Shown in pieces: positions 26,278-33,397 of a stretch of DNA of 51,610 nucleotides; position 1 is the first letter of the stretch, and each line of letters opens with the position of its first letter. Both the position numbers and the translations under genes were made by a program. A model generated the notes under the pieces. The model saw only the letters and a program-made list of their open reading frames with translations. It was not told the DNA's origin and searched no databases. The stretch is from Nitrososphaerales archaeon (GTDB lineage: Archaea; Thermoproteota; Nitrososphaeria; Conexivisphaerales; UBA164). Location: positions 75,957 to 127,566 of the forward strand of contig JAGDXJ010000053.1 in assembly GCA_023256355.1 (NCBI GenBank). The letters run 5' to 3'.

Positions 26278-27285
26278 ATGGAAGGTAATGTTAGGGTTGG
26301 CCTTATTGGGCTTGGCGAAATTTCTCTGATCCACGAAGCCGGGTATCAGGAGAGCGGGGCCGCCCAGTTGGTCGCCTTCTGCGACGTTGACATTGAGAGG
26401 GCTAGAGAGAGGGCTGAGCCCTATGGGGCCAAGTACTATGATGATTATGAAAAGCTGCTCGAGGATGAGGAGGTTGAGACCGTTGATATAATGCTGCCCC
26501 ACTATCTGCACTATAAGGTTGCAAAGGAGGCGCTTCTGGCGGGAAAGCACGTCGTCGTAGAAAAGCCTGTTACAATGAAGTACCAGGAGGCGATGGACCT
26601 TATCAGGACCGCCAAGTCCATGGGGCTTAGGTTCTTCGTGGCTGAGAACACGAGGTACGTGAAAGCCTACCAAGAGATCCTGCAGGTCCTTCGGAGCGGG
26701 GAGCTCGGTAACGTGTACTACGTGAGGACGCTAATCGCAGGCAGCGAAGTTGCTAGATATTCCGATACAGGTAGCTGGATAAGGCAGAAGTCGAGGTCCG
26801 GGGGCATAGTCCTAGACGCCGGGGTTCACACGTTTTACTTGTTCAGGTGGTTCTTCGGGGGCATTAAGGAGATAAAGGATGCATTCTCATGGCACCTCTT
26901 GGGGGCCGATGCCGAGGATAACGCAGTGATTATAGGGGAGCTGAGCAATGGGGCCTTCTTCGTCTCTCAGTTCTCCGACACCTCTGAGCTTCCATGGACA
27001 GAGAGACTTGAGGTCTACAGTAGAAACGGGGTCCTGCTTGTGGATCAGCTGGTCAACCCGCCCGCAAAGGTCTACCATGGCACTATGGACGAGGAGGGAA
27101 GGGTCCTTGGGGTTGAATATGACCCTGTTGGGTGGAAGGCAAGGTCTATCATTGAGGAGATAAAGGATTTTGTGGGGGCAATAGTTGAGAAAAGAGACTC
27201 GCTTGCCGATCCCGAGGACGCCGCGTATGCTGTAAAGGATGTAGAGGAAGTGCAGTCTAAGCTGAGCGTCCGTGAACACATTTGA
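26278..27285 (+). CDS. Gfo/Idh/MocA-family oxidoreductase
   Basis: A 335-residue dehydrogenase: Rossmann motif GLIGLGEISLIHEAG near the start, the family motif VVVEKPVT (about 97-104) with the catalytic Lys, and a C-terminal alpha/beta domain with the segment GGIVLDAGVHTFYLFRWFFG that carries the second His. Members act on sugars, inositols and related cyclic polyols. The promoter region before it (TATA-like taaaggtttaaatata) is unusually AT-rich for the island. The stop overlaps the MFS start, so it is coupled with a transporter; import followed by oxidation of a polyol or sugar acid is a reasonable guess. Confidence 0.86.
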   Translation: MEGNVRVGLIGLGEISLIHEAGYQESGAAQLVAFCDVDIERARERAEPYGAKYYDDYEKLLEDEEVETVDIMLPHYLHYKVAKEALLAGKHVVVEKPVTMKYQEAMDLIRTAKSMGLRFFVAENTRYVKAYQEILQVLRSGELGNVYYVRTLIAGSEVARYSDTGSWIRQKSRSGGIVLDAGVHTFYLFRWFFGGIKEIKDAFSWHLLGADAEDNAVIIGELSNGAFFVSQFSDTSELPWTERLEVYSRNGVLLVDQLVNPPAKVYHGTMDEEGRVLGVEYDPVGWKARSIIEEIKDFVGAIVEKRDSLADPEDAAYAVKDVEEVQSKLSVREHI

Positions 27286-28511
27286 TAGCACAGACTAAAA
27301 GATCCATAAGGTTCATTCTCAGCTTTTCTGTTTTCTACTTGGGGCTTAACTATCTCTGGATATCCTACAACTCTCTGATACTTCCCACCCAAGTTCTCTA
27401 CGCCTTCAGCGCTGAGCTGAGAGGCATTGCCCTAGGCGCCATAGCGTCCGGGGGAGTTCTGGTCGGAGTTTTCATGAACCTAATATCGGGAATAATCAGC
27501 GATGGTATGATAACGAGGATAGGAAGAAGGAGGCCCCTGATAATAGCCGGGGTTGCAGGGCTTATCCCCGTCATGATTACGGCTGCCCTATTCCCGCCGT
27601 TCGGACCTCTCGTTGCATCGGAGTACCTGCTAATGCAGATATTCTCGAACATGGCCCAGGGGTCCTTTCAGCCCCTTCTTCCTGACCTCTTTCCTAGGAC
27701 TCAGAGAGGGGAGGCCGGAGGCTTTCTGGGACTATTCACGCTCATCGGCAATGCCCTTGGATATGGTCTAACCGGCCTTCTCATAGGGCTCGGAAGGCTC
27801 AGCGCGTCCTGCCTGACCGTTCTGCCGTTCATGCTTGTTCCATCAGCCATTTCCCTGTACACGGTATGGAGGCACGACGCGCCTTCAGGCGCCGAAGGAA
27901 AGGGGCTAATGAAGGCGCTGAAGGAGCTCTTCAGGCCACGGGAGAGGTCACCGGGGTTCTTCTGGCTCGTCATGGGATCCTTCTTCGTTCTCCTCGGGCC
28001 ATCAGGGCTCATGTACTTTGAGCTTTACTACTTTAAGTATGTTCTCGTGCTTAAAAACCCGGCCTTCGGGGTTGCGATAACAGGGCTCGTCGTTCTTCTG
28101 GTAGCCATGACAGCGGCAGTGGGCCTTGGAAAGCTCTCCGACAGGGTTGGAAGGAAGATGCTCCTGATATACGCAGGGATTGCGGGAGGCTTTTTCATGT
28201 CTCTGATACCTTTTCTCAGGTTCTTCTACCTTTTCCTTCTCGGGGCAGCTGCTGTTGGCGCCACAACGGGAATATTTTCGAGTATAATGCCCGCGTTCGC
28301 CGGCGACCTCTCTCCGCCCAGAGCAACGGGCCAGTACATGGCCTACTCGAACCTAGCGATAGGCGGGTCATCAGCGGTGGCCCCAATAGTGGATGGGGCT
28401 GTCATATATCTGCTGGGCTCGAGCTTCACGGGTTTCATGACAATGTTTCTTCTGTCGGGACTCTTCTACTTTATTGGATCTACTCTCCTCCTTAGAACTC
28501 CCCGCGGATGA
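27282..28511 (+). CDS. Major facilitator superfamily transporter (sugar/cation-symporter-like)
   Basis: A 409-residue protein with about twelve transmembrane segments and a central cytoplasmic loop (about 190-225). The loop after the second segment has DGMITRIGRRRPLI, like the GRRRP motif of sucrose and GPH-type transporters, and the second half repeats it as KLSDRVGRKMLL. The start is TTG, overlapping the oxidoreductase stop (TTGA). It is the last gene of the G+C-rich island and most likely imports the compound the island degrades. Confidence 0.83.
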   Translation: MIAQTKRSIRFILSFSVFYLGLNYLWISYNSLILPTQVLYAFSAELRGIALGAIASGGVLVGVFMNLISGIISDGMITRIGRRRPLIIAGVAGLIPVMITAALFPPFGPLVASEYLLMQIFSNMAQGSFQPLLPDLFPRTQRGEAGGFLGLFTLIGNALGYGLTGLLIGLGRLSASCLTVLPFMLVPSAISLYTVWRHDAPSGAEGKGLMKALKELFRPRERSPGFFWLVMGSFFVLLGPSGLMYFELYYFKYVLVLKNPAFGVAITGLVVLLVAMTAAVGLGKLSDRVGRKMLLIYAGIAGGFFMSLIPFLRFFYLFLLGAAAVGATTGIFSSIMPAFAGDLSPPRATGQYMAYSNLAIGGSSAVAPIVDGAVIYLLGSSFTGFMTMFLLSGLFYFIGSTLLLRTPRG

Positions 28512-28617
28512 TGCTGTGCACACACTAGATCCCCTTCCTCAGCCTGTATATCTTCCCTGCCCTTCGCATTATATATAAACGGAAATTTTTTCTCAGGCAT
28601 AGAACCCTAAATAACCA
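28512..28617. other. Island-to-tRNA junction
   Basis: A short stretch in which composition falls back to AT-rich (the segment attatatataaacggaaat) between the island and the 3' end of tRNA-Ser. I could not find a copy of the tRNA 3' end at the other edge of the island, so no attachment sites are claimed. Confidence 0.4.
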
Positions 28618-28715
28618 CGCCGGGGGCAGGATTTGAACCTGCGAGGGCCGAAGCCCACTGGCTTTCTTGTAATAGATCTCGAGGCCAGCCCCTTAGGCCG
28701 CTCGGGCACCCCGGC
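28618..28715 (-). tRNA. tRNA-Ser (anticodon CGA) with 14-nt intron
   Basis: The reverse strand gives a class II cloverleaf: acceptor GCCGGGG/CCCCGGC, anticodon stem CTGGC/GCCAG, variable arm GGGC-TTCG-GCCC, T-arm GCAGG-TTCAAAT-CCTGC and discriminator G. Between the anticodon stem halves are 21 nt instead of 7. A 14-nt intron at the canonical position after base 37 leaves loop CTCGAGA, anticodon CGA. Discriminator G and the body sequence fit archaeal Ser. Reading the loop as GAG (Leu) was rejected. CCA is not encoded. Confidence 0.88.
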
Positions 28716-28767
28716 TAAATAAATTTCAAAAAAGAGCGATTTAAGCTTATTTTAATTTTTGACCAAA

Positions 28768-29679
28768 TCATAATTCTAAGATTTTTTTGTACAAACTGAT
28801 TACATCTTCATCATTATTTATAGTTATATTAGCTGGGATTATTTTTACATCTTCAATATGTTTTTCTTTATCGCTATAATCGCTAGCATCTATTATTAGA
28901 TAGTCTATCAAATCGTCATAAATTTTTATCAAGCCAACAGGATCAGGTTCTAAACCTATCTCGCGCATCATTTTTGAAGCAGGGCCTTTATAAGTAGCCC
29001 CGCCTTTAAACGGGCTTATCGCCACTCTTTTTCCATGAAATCTTTTTATTTTATCTCTTAAATTTTTCACCGAAATTATTGGAAATATTGAAGCTAAAGG
29101 ATTGCTTGGAGCTATAATCAAAACCTTAGATTCATCAAGAATTTCTAATGCTTTCTGTGAAGCTTTTGCACTTCCTGAACCTTCTACTCTGATATACATT
29201 ATGGGTTCTTCTATTCTTTTTACGTAATATTCTTCGAAAGTAATTTCTCTGTTTTTTGTTCCTATGACAGTTTTTAGCCTGCTGTCTGAAGGAGGAGCAA
29301 CTTTTACACTTAGTTCAAACGCATTAAGAAGCTTATCAAAGACTTCAGACAACTTTAGACCTGTTTTTAAAAGGTAAGTTCTATAAATATGAACAGCAAG
29401 ATCTTTATCGCCAAGCATTATGTAAGGTTCAGCCTTCATTTTTTTCAGCATTTCATAAGTGTTAAACGTATCTCCTGATATTCCCCAGTTTTTGTTAAAA
29501 TCAAACAAACCGCTAAGAGAGTAAAGTACAGAATCAAAGTCCGGCGAGACATAGAGTCCAAGAAAATATTCGTCATCTGCGGTATTTACTATTGAGCTGA
29601 CATCTATACCTTTTCTATAAAGTCCTCCTACAACTTTTGCACCAGAAGTTCCACCACAAAGTATAGCTGTTTTAGGCAT
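28768..29679 (-). CDS. cofD: 2-phospho-L-lactate transferase (coenzyme F420 biosynthesis)
   Basis: Transfers the (deaza)flavin precursor Fo onto a lactyl-, PEP- or glyceryl-phospho-guanosine to make F420-0. The 303-residue length is usual. Family marks are the N-terminal GGTSGAKVVGGL, NTADDE with metal-binding Asp residues, GLYVSPDFDSVLYSLSGL, GDKDLAVHIYRT, and IIAPSNPLASIFPI followed by SPFKGGATYKGPA. No other F420 gene is next to it. The gene shows that this organism probably makes F420, which is unusual for a typical Sulfolobus-like lineage. The HIT gene lies just upstream on the same strand. Confidence 0.9.
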   Translation of the reverse strand: MPKTAILCGGTSGAKVVGGLYRKGIDVSSIVNTADDEYFLGLYVSPDFDSVLYSLSGLFDFNKNWGISGDTFNTYEMLKKMKAEPYIMLGDKDLAVHIYRTYLLKTGLKLSEVFDKLLNAFELSVKVAPPSDSRLKTVIGTKNREITFEEYYVKRIEEPIMYIRVEGSGSAKASQKALEILDESKVLIIAPSNPLASIFPIISVKNLRDKIKRFHGKRVAISPFKGGATYKGPASKMMREIGLEPDPVGLIKIYDDLIDYLIIDASDYSDKEKHIEDVKIIPANITINNDEDVISLYKKILEL

Positions 29680-29695
29680 TCTAAAATAAAATGTA

Positions 29696-30151
29696 TTATA
29701 GCCTAAATAAAGTTTCGTTCAAATAAGGTTTTACTTTATTTAAAACATAATTAGCCGCATTTGGCGTTATTTCGGCCCTTCTTCTGAACCATGTAAAGTT
29801 TGGTTCTTTTTCCCACATGGGCACTATATGTATGTGCACGTGAAATATTATCTGGCTAGCCGCCCTGCCAACGTTAGTAAAAAGCCTGACACCATCAGCA
29901 TTCATCCCTGATTTGACCGCTAATCCAACTATTTTTGATATCTTCGCAAGGTCAAAAAGTTCTTCATCAGGTACTGAAATAAAATCCGGATAATGTTTTT
30001 TTGTTATGACCAGCGAATGACCAGGTGCTATTGGAAACCTATCCAATAATGCTATAACTTTTTCATTTTCAAAAATCTTATAAGCGCGCTCTTTCCCGGT
30101 TGATATTTTACAAAAAACGCAGTCCTGAAACATTACTTCTTTTACAACCAA
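29696..30151 (-). CDS. HIT-family nucleotide hydrolase
   Basis: A histidine-triad protein of 151 residues, or 145 if it starts at the later MFQDC. The catalytic triad HVHIHIVP is near residue 123 and an N-terminal C-x-x-C (DCVFCKI) is typical of the zinc-binding subgroup. Members cleave nucleoside phosphoramidates, adenylyl-amino acids or dinucleotides. It is 17 nt from cofD on the same strand and 30 nt after the aldo-keto-reductase-like gene. Confidence 0.88.
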   Translation of the reverse strand: MVVKEVMFQDCVFCKISTGKERAYKIFENEKVIALLDRFPIAPGHSLVITKKHYPDFISVPDEELFDLAKISKIVGLAVKSGMNADGVRLFTNVGRAASQIIFHVHIHIVPMWEKEPNFTWFRRRAEITPNAANYVLNKVKPYLNETLFRL

Positions 30152-30180
30152 CCTTTCTTATAATCTTTTAACATAAAAAC

Positions 30181-30984
30181 TCAGAGCAAAACAAGTTCAT
30201 TTTCGTTCAACTTTAGTTCCCGGCTTCTTAAAATTTCTTTGACATGTAATGGTTCACTAGTAGATGGTGCATAAGATACTCTAAAAGAGTTTAACCAAGA
30301 AAGGGCTATTTCAGAAATGCTAGATCCTTTGTTTTCGGAAAGTTTTTTTAACCTGTTCAAAACATACCCATGAATTATTCTGTTTTTAAACGACATATAG
30401 CCTTTATCTGTAAGTATACCGCCACCTAATGGTGAAGATGAAAAAACGTTTATTTTCAAACTTTGAAGTTTTTTTACAACATGCAGGTTGTTTTTTGTTA
30501 AAGCATTAAAATCTATCTTTATGTGCTGAAACTTTTCCAAAAGATCTTCTTTATATATTTCTTTGATATAGCTAGGTTTCCAACCTATAACGCCAAAACC
30601 GTTTATCATTCCTTCATCCAGAGCTTTTCTAAACCCTTTTAATATTTCTTTTAGACTAACAAAAAGGTTTGGCATTTTAACTTCAAAGACGTCAGCCGGT
30701 CGTCCTAGTATATTTTTAAACATAGATATTTGATTGATTATGTTTTCATAACTGGGATAAATTCCATAAAATCTAGCCAAAATTATTATATTTTTATTCT
30801 CTCTAAGAGGTTTCAGGAAAGTTTCAAATTTTTCTATTCTTATCCAAGAATCCCTTAAGTCAAGGACGTTAAGACCTGAATTTAAAAAGGCCTCAAAAGC
30901 AAGCTTAACCCCCTTTGGGTTAGTCTCGAGTTTATCTCTCTTTATCGATATTCCGCTCAGAATTTGAGCGGCCATAGTTAGCAC
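30181..30984 (-). CDS. Aldo-keto-reductase-like protein lacking the catalytic tetrad
   Basis: A 267-residue TIM-barrel-like protein. The C-terminal half follows the AKR pattern: GVIGWKPSYIKEI, then SSSPLGGGILTDKGY, then SEIALSWLNSF, and SYAPSTSEPLHVKEI in place of the family's cofactor-binding loop. The usual N-terminal D-x-x-x-x-YG element is replaced by LDLRDSWIRIEKF, without the catalytic Tyr. The strand that should hold the Lys reads IIILARF, and no equivalent catalytic His is obvious. It may be a non-catalytic or different-activity relative. Start taken at the ATG at 30984; the internal M4 is possible. Confidence 0.62.
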   Translation of the reverse strand: MLTMAAQILSGISIKRDKLETNPKGVKLAFEAFLNSGLNVLDLRDSWIRIEKFETFLKPLRENKNIIILARFYGIYPSYENIINQISMFKNILGRPADVFEVKMPNLFVSLKEILKGFRKALDEGMINGFGVIGWKPSYIKEIYKEDLLEKFQHIKIDFNALTKNNLHVVKKLQSLKINVFSSSPLGGGILTDKGYMSFKNRIIHGYVLNRLKKLSENKGSSISEIALSWLNSFRVSYAPSTSEPLHVKEILRSRELKLNENELVLL

Positions 30985-31063
30985 TACTACCGTAGCTATT
31001 TATTAACTTTCCCGCCGATTACAGAGCAAAGAATAAAAAGGCTTAGCATATAATGCAGTTTGT

Positions 31064-31155
31064 GGCCGCCATGGTGTAGTGGTAGCACAGGAGCCTGTGG
31101 AGCTCCTGGCCCGGGTTCGATAGCATCTGCTTAGCCGAAATTCCCGGTGGCGGCC
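31064..31155 (+). tRNA. tRNA-His (anticodon GTG) with 20-nt intron in the T-loop
   Basis: The sequence folds with an encoded extra G at position -1 opposite C73, the tRNA-His hallmark; acceptor GCCGCCA/TGGCGGC; anticodon stem GGAGC/GCTCC with loop CTGTGGA (anticodon GTG). The T-stem is CCGGG (31111-31115) with CCCGG (31143-31147), but 27 nt lie between the halves instead of 7. Removing 20 nt leaves a normal TTCGATT loop. The intron is therefore at a non-canonical position around T-loop base 57-59. No anticodon-loop intron is present. Confidence 0.88.
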
Positions 31156-31454
31156 ATATCATTATAACTCTTCCAACCATTAATAATGAAGATGTCTGAG
31201 AACTCATGTTTTCCTTTGGTATTACAGAATCAGAGGCTGGCTTTGGTGACTTATTCTTTTATAGTTTAGCAAATGGGTCTCATAAAAACAATCCAGTTTA
31301 TTAGTCATCTCAAAATGATGAAGTCTGTCATCGAACTTGAACATGCGTTTAAAATATTTAAAAACCAAAAATATTCATTATGCTCAAGATTTTATAAAAA
31401 GTAGCCGCATAGTAACGTTACATTTATCAATTATAATAGCTCAAGTATAGATAC
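31156..31454. other. Intergenic region, no gene seen
   Basis: About 300 bp of AT-rich DNA. TATA-like runs near 31390-31435 could serve the inositol-phosphate synthase gene. One C-box-like atgatga occurs at about 31315 but without a matching D box, so no snoRNA is claimed. Confidence 0.4.
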
Positions 31455-32537
31455 ATGAGTAAAATAAAAGTTGCTATAGCCGGTGTTGGCAATTGTGCTT
31501 CTGCAATAATACAAGGAGTTTATTATTATTCAAATAAAGAACCCATTGGTGTCATAAGCGACAAAATAGGCCCTTACAGCATTTCTGATATAGAGTTTGT
31601 AACTGCTTTTGATGTATCAAAAAGGAAAGTCGGCAAAGATCTTTCCGAAGCTATTTTTGAACATCCTAATTTAACTAAGAAGTTCGTTGACCTACCAAAG
31701 CTAGGAGTTGAGGTACAACCCGGTCCAGTATACGACGGTGTAGCTTCGCACATGCAGGAATCGTTTGAGCCTGTTGAAAAAGGATCTGAAATATCATTTG
31801 TTTCCGATAAGTTAAAAGAAAGCGGGGCAGATCTGCTGATAAACCTGCTTCCAGTAGGGAGCGAAGAGGCAACAAGAGCATACGCAAAGGCTGCGCTGGA
31901 AGCAAAGAAAGGTTTTATTAACGGCATTCCCGTATTCATAGCAAGTGACAAAGAATGGGCAAAAGAGTTTGAAAAGGCAGGAGTTCCTGTAATGGGGGAC
32001 GATGTAAAAGGTCAAGTTGGAGCTACAATACTTCACAGAACCCTTGTATCGTTATTTCATATGAGGGGAGTTATAGTTGAAGAAACATACCAAGTTAACA
32101 TAGGTGGGAATACGGATTTCCTTAATATGACTGTTGAGGAGCGGCTAAAAAGCAAGAGAATAAGCAAAACTTCTGCCGTGACGAGCATACTACCATACGG
32201 AAAGGAGCTCGAAGAAAAAGGTAAGATAAGAATAGGACCAAGCGATTATGTGCCATTTCTTGGTAATACAAAAATCTGTTATATATATTTAAAAGGGAAA
32301 AGCTTTGCAGATTTTCCGGTTGAGCTTAAAGTTAAGCTTTCTGTCGACGATAAGTCAATGTTCGCAGCAGTAATGCTCGACGCAATAAGGCTTATGAAGG
32401 TTGCACTAGATAAAGGTTTAAAGGGACCACTTATAGAGCCTTCTTCTTTCCTGTTTAAGCATCCACCGGTTCAGGCAACAAGCGATGCTGAAGCTTTTGA
32501 ATGGCTAAAAGGGTGGCTAAATAAACTTGGGTATTGA
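31455..32537 (+). CDS. ino1: Myo-inositol-1-phosphate synthase
   Basis: Converts glucose-6-phosphate to inositol-1-phosphate with enzyme-bound NAD. It has 360 residues. The Rossmann motif GVGNCASAIIQG lies at residues 10-21, and the family segments NLLPVGSEEAT, FINGIPVFIAS, GDDVKGQVGATILHR (catalytic lysine region) and NIGGNTDFLN are present. In archaea the product feeds archaetidylinositol lipids and, in thermophiles, di-myo-inositol phosphate. The stop overlaps the start of the next gene, so both are co-transcribed. Confidence 0.92.
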   Translation: MSKIKVAIAGVGNCASAIIQGVYYYSNKEPIGVISDKIGPYSISDIEFVTAFDVSKRKVGKDLSEAIFEHPNLTKKFVDLPKLGVEVQPGPVYDGVASHMQESFEPVEKGSEISFVSDKLKESGADLLINLLPVGSEEATRAYAKAALEAKKGFINGIPVFIASDKEWAKEFEKAGVPVMGDDVKGQVGATILHRTLVSLFHMRGVIVEETYQVNIGGNTDFLNMTVEERLKSKRISKTSAVTSILPYGKELEEKGKIRIGPSDYVPFLGNTKICYIYLKGKSFADFPVELKVKLSVDDKSMFAAVMLDAIRLMKVALDKGLKGPLIEPSSFLFKHPPVQATSDAEAFEWLKGWLNKLGY

Positions 32538-33396
32538 ACCGATAAATATCGACGAAAATTTTGTAAGAAAGTATTATCCTTCCCGAAAAAAAGACTCGCA
32601 TAAAGGTGAAAATGGCAGAGTTCTAGTTATAGGTGGTAACTGGATATATCACGGAGCTCCATACATAGCGTCTCTTGCTGCTTTAATTTGCGGTGTAGAC
32701 TTGGTTTACATTGCAGTACCAAAACCTATATCAAATGCTATACGATCAATGAACCCAAATTTGATAGTAATTCCTTTGCCTGACTATAAATTTACAACAG
32801 GTAGCGCAGAAAGGTTAATAAAAATCATGCCTGAAGTTGATGCTCTTCTTATAGGCAACGGAATGGGGAAAGGGATCATAAGCGGTCTAAAAGAGTTTTT
32901 AACAGAAACTTCTGTAAAGAAGATTGTACTCGATGCAGACGCTTTGTTGCCAGAAGCAGTTAATGTGCTTTCAGGCTCTGGAAAAGATTTTATATTAACG
33001 CCTCATGAAGGTGAGTTCAGAAGGATCAGCGACCATGTTCTTAGTGACAAGAATTTTGATGAAAAGGTAAAGGTTGTTATGAATTTTGCGAAAGAAAAAA
33101 GGGCTACCGTGTTGCTTAAAGGCTCTATAGATATAATAACTGATTCAAAAGAATTATACCTGAATTCAACTGGTAATGCTGGTATGACTGTTGGCGGGAC
33201 TGGAGATGCTCTTGCAGGTCTTGTAACAGGCCTTTTTTCGAAGGGAATAAAAGCTGTTGAAGCTTCAGCCATAGGGGCTTATATAAACGGTAGTGCAGGC
33301 GATCTTGCGCTAAAAGAAAAAGGTCTTCATTTTACTGCAACAGATTTAATAAATTATTATCCGCAAATAATGAAAAAATTTGACCGCCTAGTCTGA
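32527..33396 (+). CDS. nnrD: ADP/ATP-dependent NAD(P)H-hydrate dehydratase
   Basis: Repairs hydrated NAD(P)H. It is a 289-residue ribokinase-like protein corresponding to the C-terminal (dehydratase) half of the usual Nnr fusion; the epimerase half is absent. Motifs are KGENGRVLVIGGN near the start, GNGMGKG in the middle, DADAL, TPHEGEF and the late NAGMTVGGTGDALAGLVTGL with the catalytic Asp. The TTG start overlaps the ino1 stop by about 11 nt. The epimerase may be encoded elsewhere. Confidence 0.86.
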   Translation: MGIEPINIDENFVRKYYPSRKKDSHKGENGRVLVIGGNWIYHGAPYIASLAALICGVDLVYIAVPKPISNAIRSMNPNLIVIPLPDYKFTTGSAERLIKIMPEVDALLIGNGMGKGIISGLKEFLTETSVKKIVLDADALLPEAVNVLSGSGKDFILTPHEGEFRRISDHVLSDKNFDEKVKVVMNFAKEKRATVLLKGSIDIITDSKELYLNSTGNAGMTVGGTGDALAGLVTGLFSKGIKAVEASAIGAYINGSAGDLALKEKGLHFTATDLINYYPQIMKKFDRLV

Positions 33397-33397
33397 T

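Noticed and set aside
22021-28617. att direct repeats bounding the G+C-rich island
   Set aside because: No copy of the tRNA-Ser 3' end was found near the left border at 21-22.3 kb, so site-specific integration is not claimed.
28618-28715. tRNA-Leu with anticodon GAG
   Set aside because: The loop can be read that way only with an odd intron position; the class II body and discriminator G fit Ser with anticodon CGA.
31312-31330. C/D box small RNA
   Set aside because: A C-box-like atgatga is present but no D, D' or C' boxes at fitting distances.
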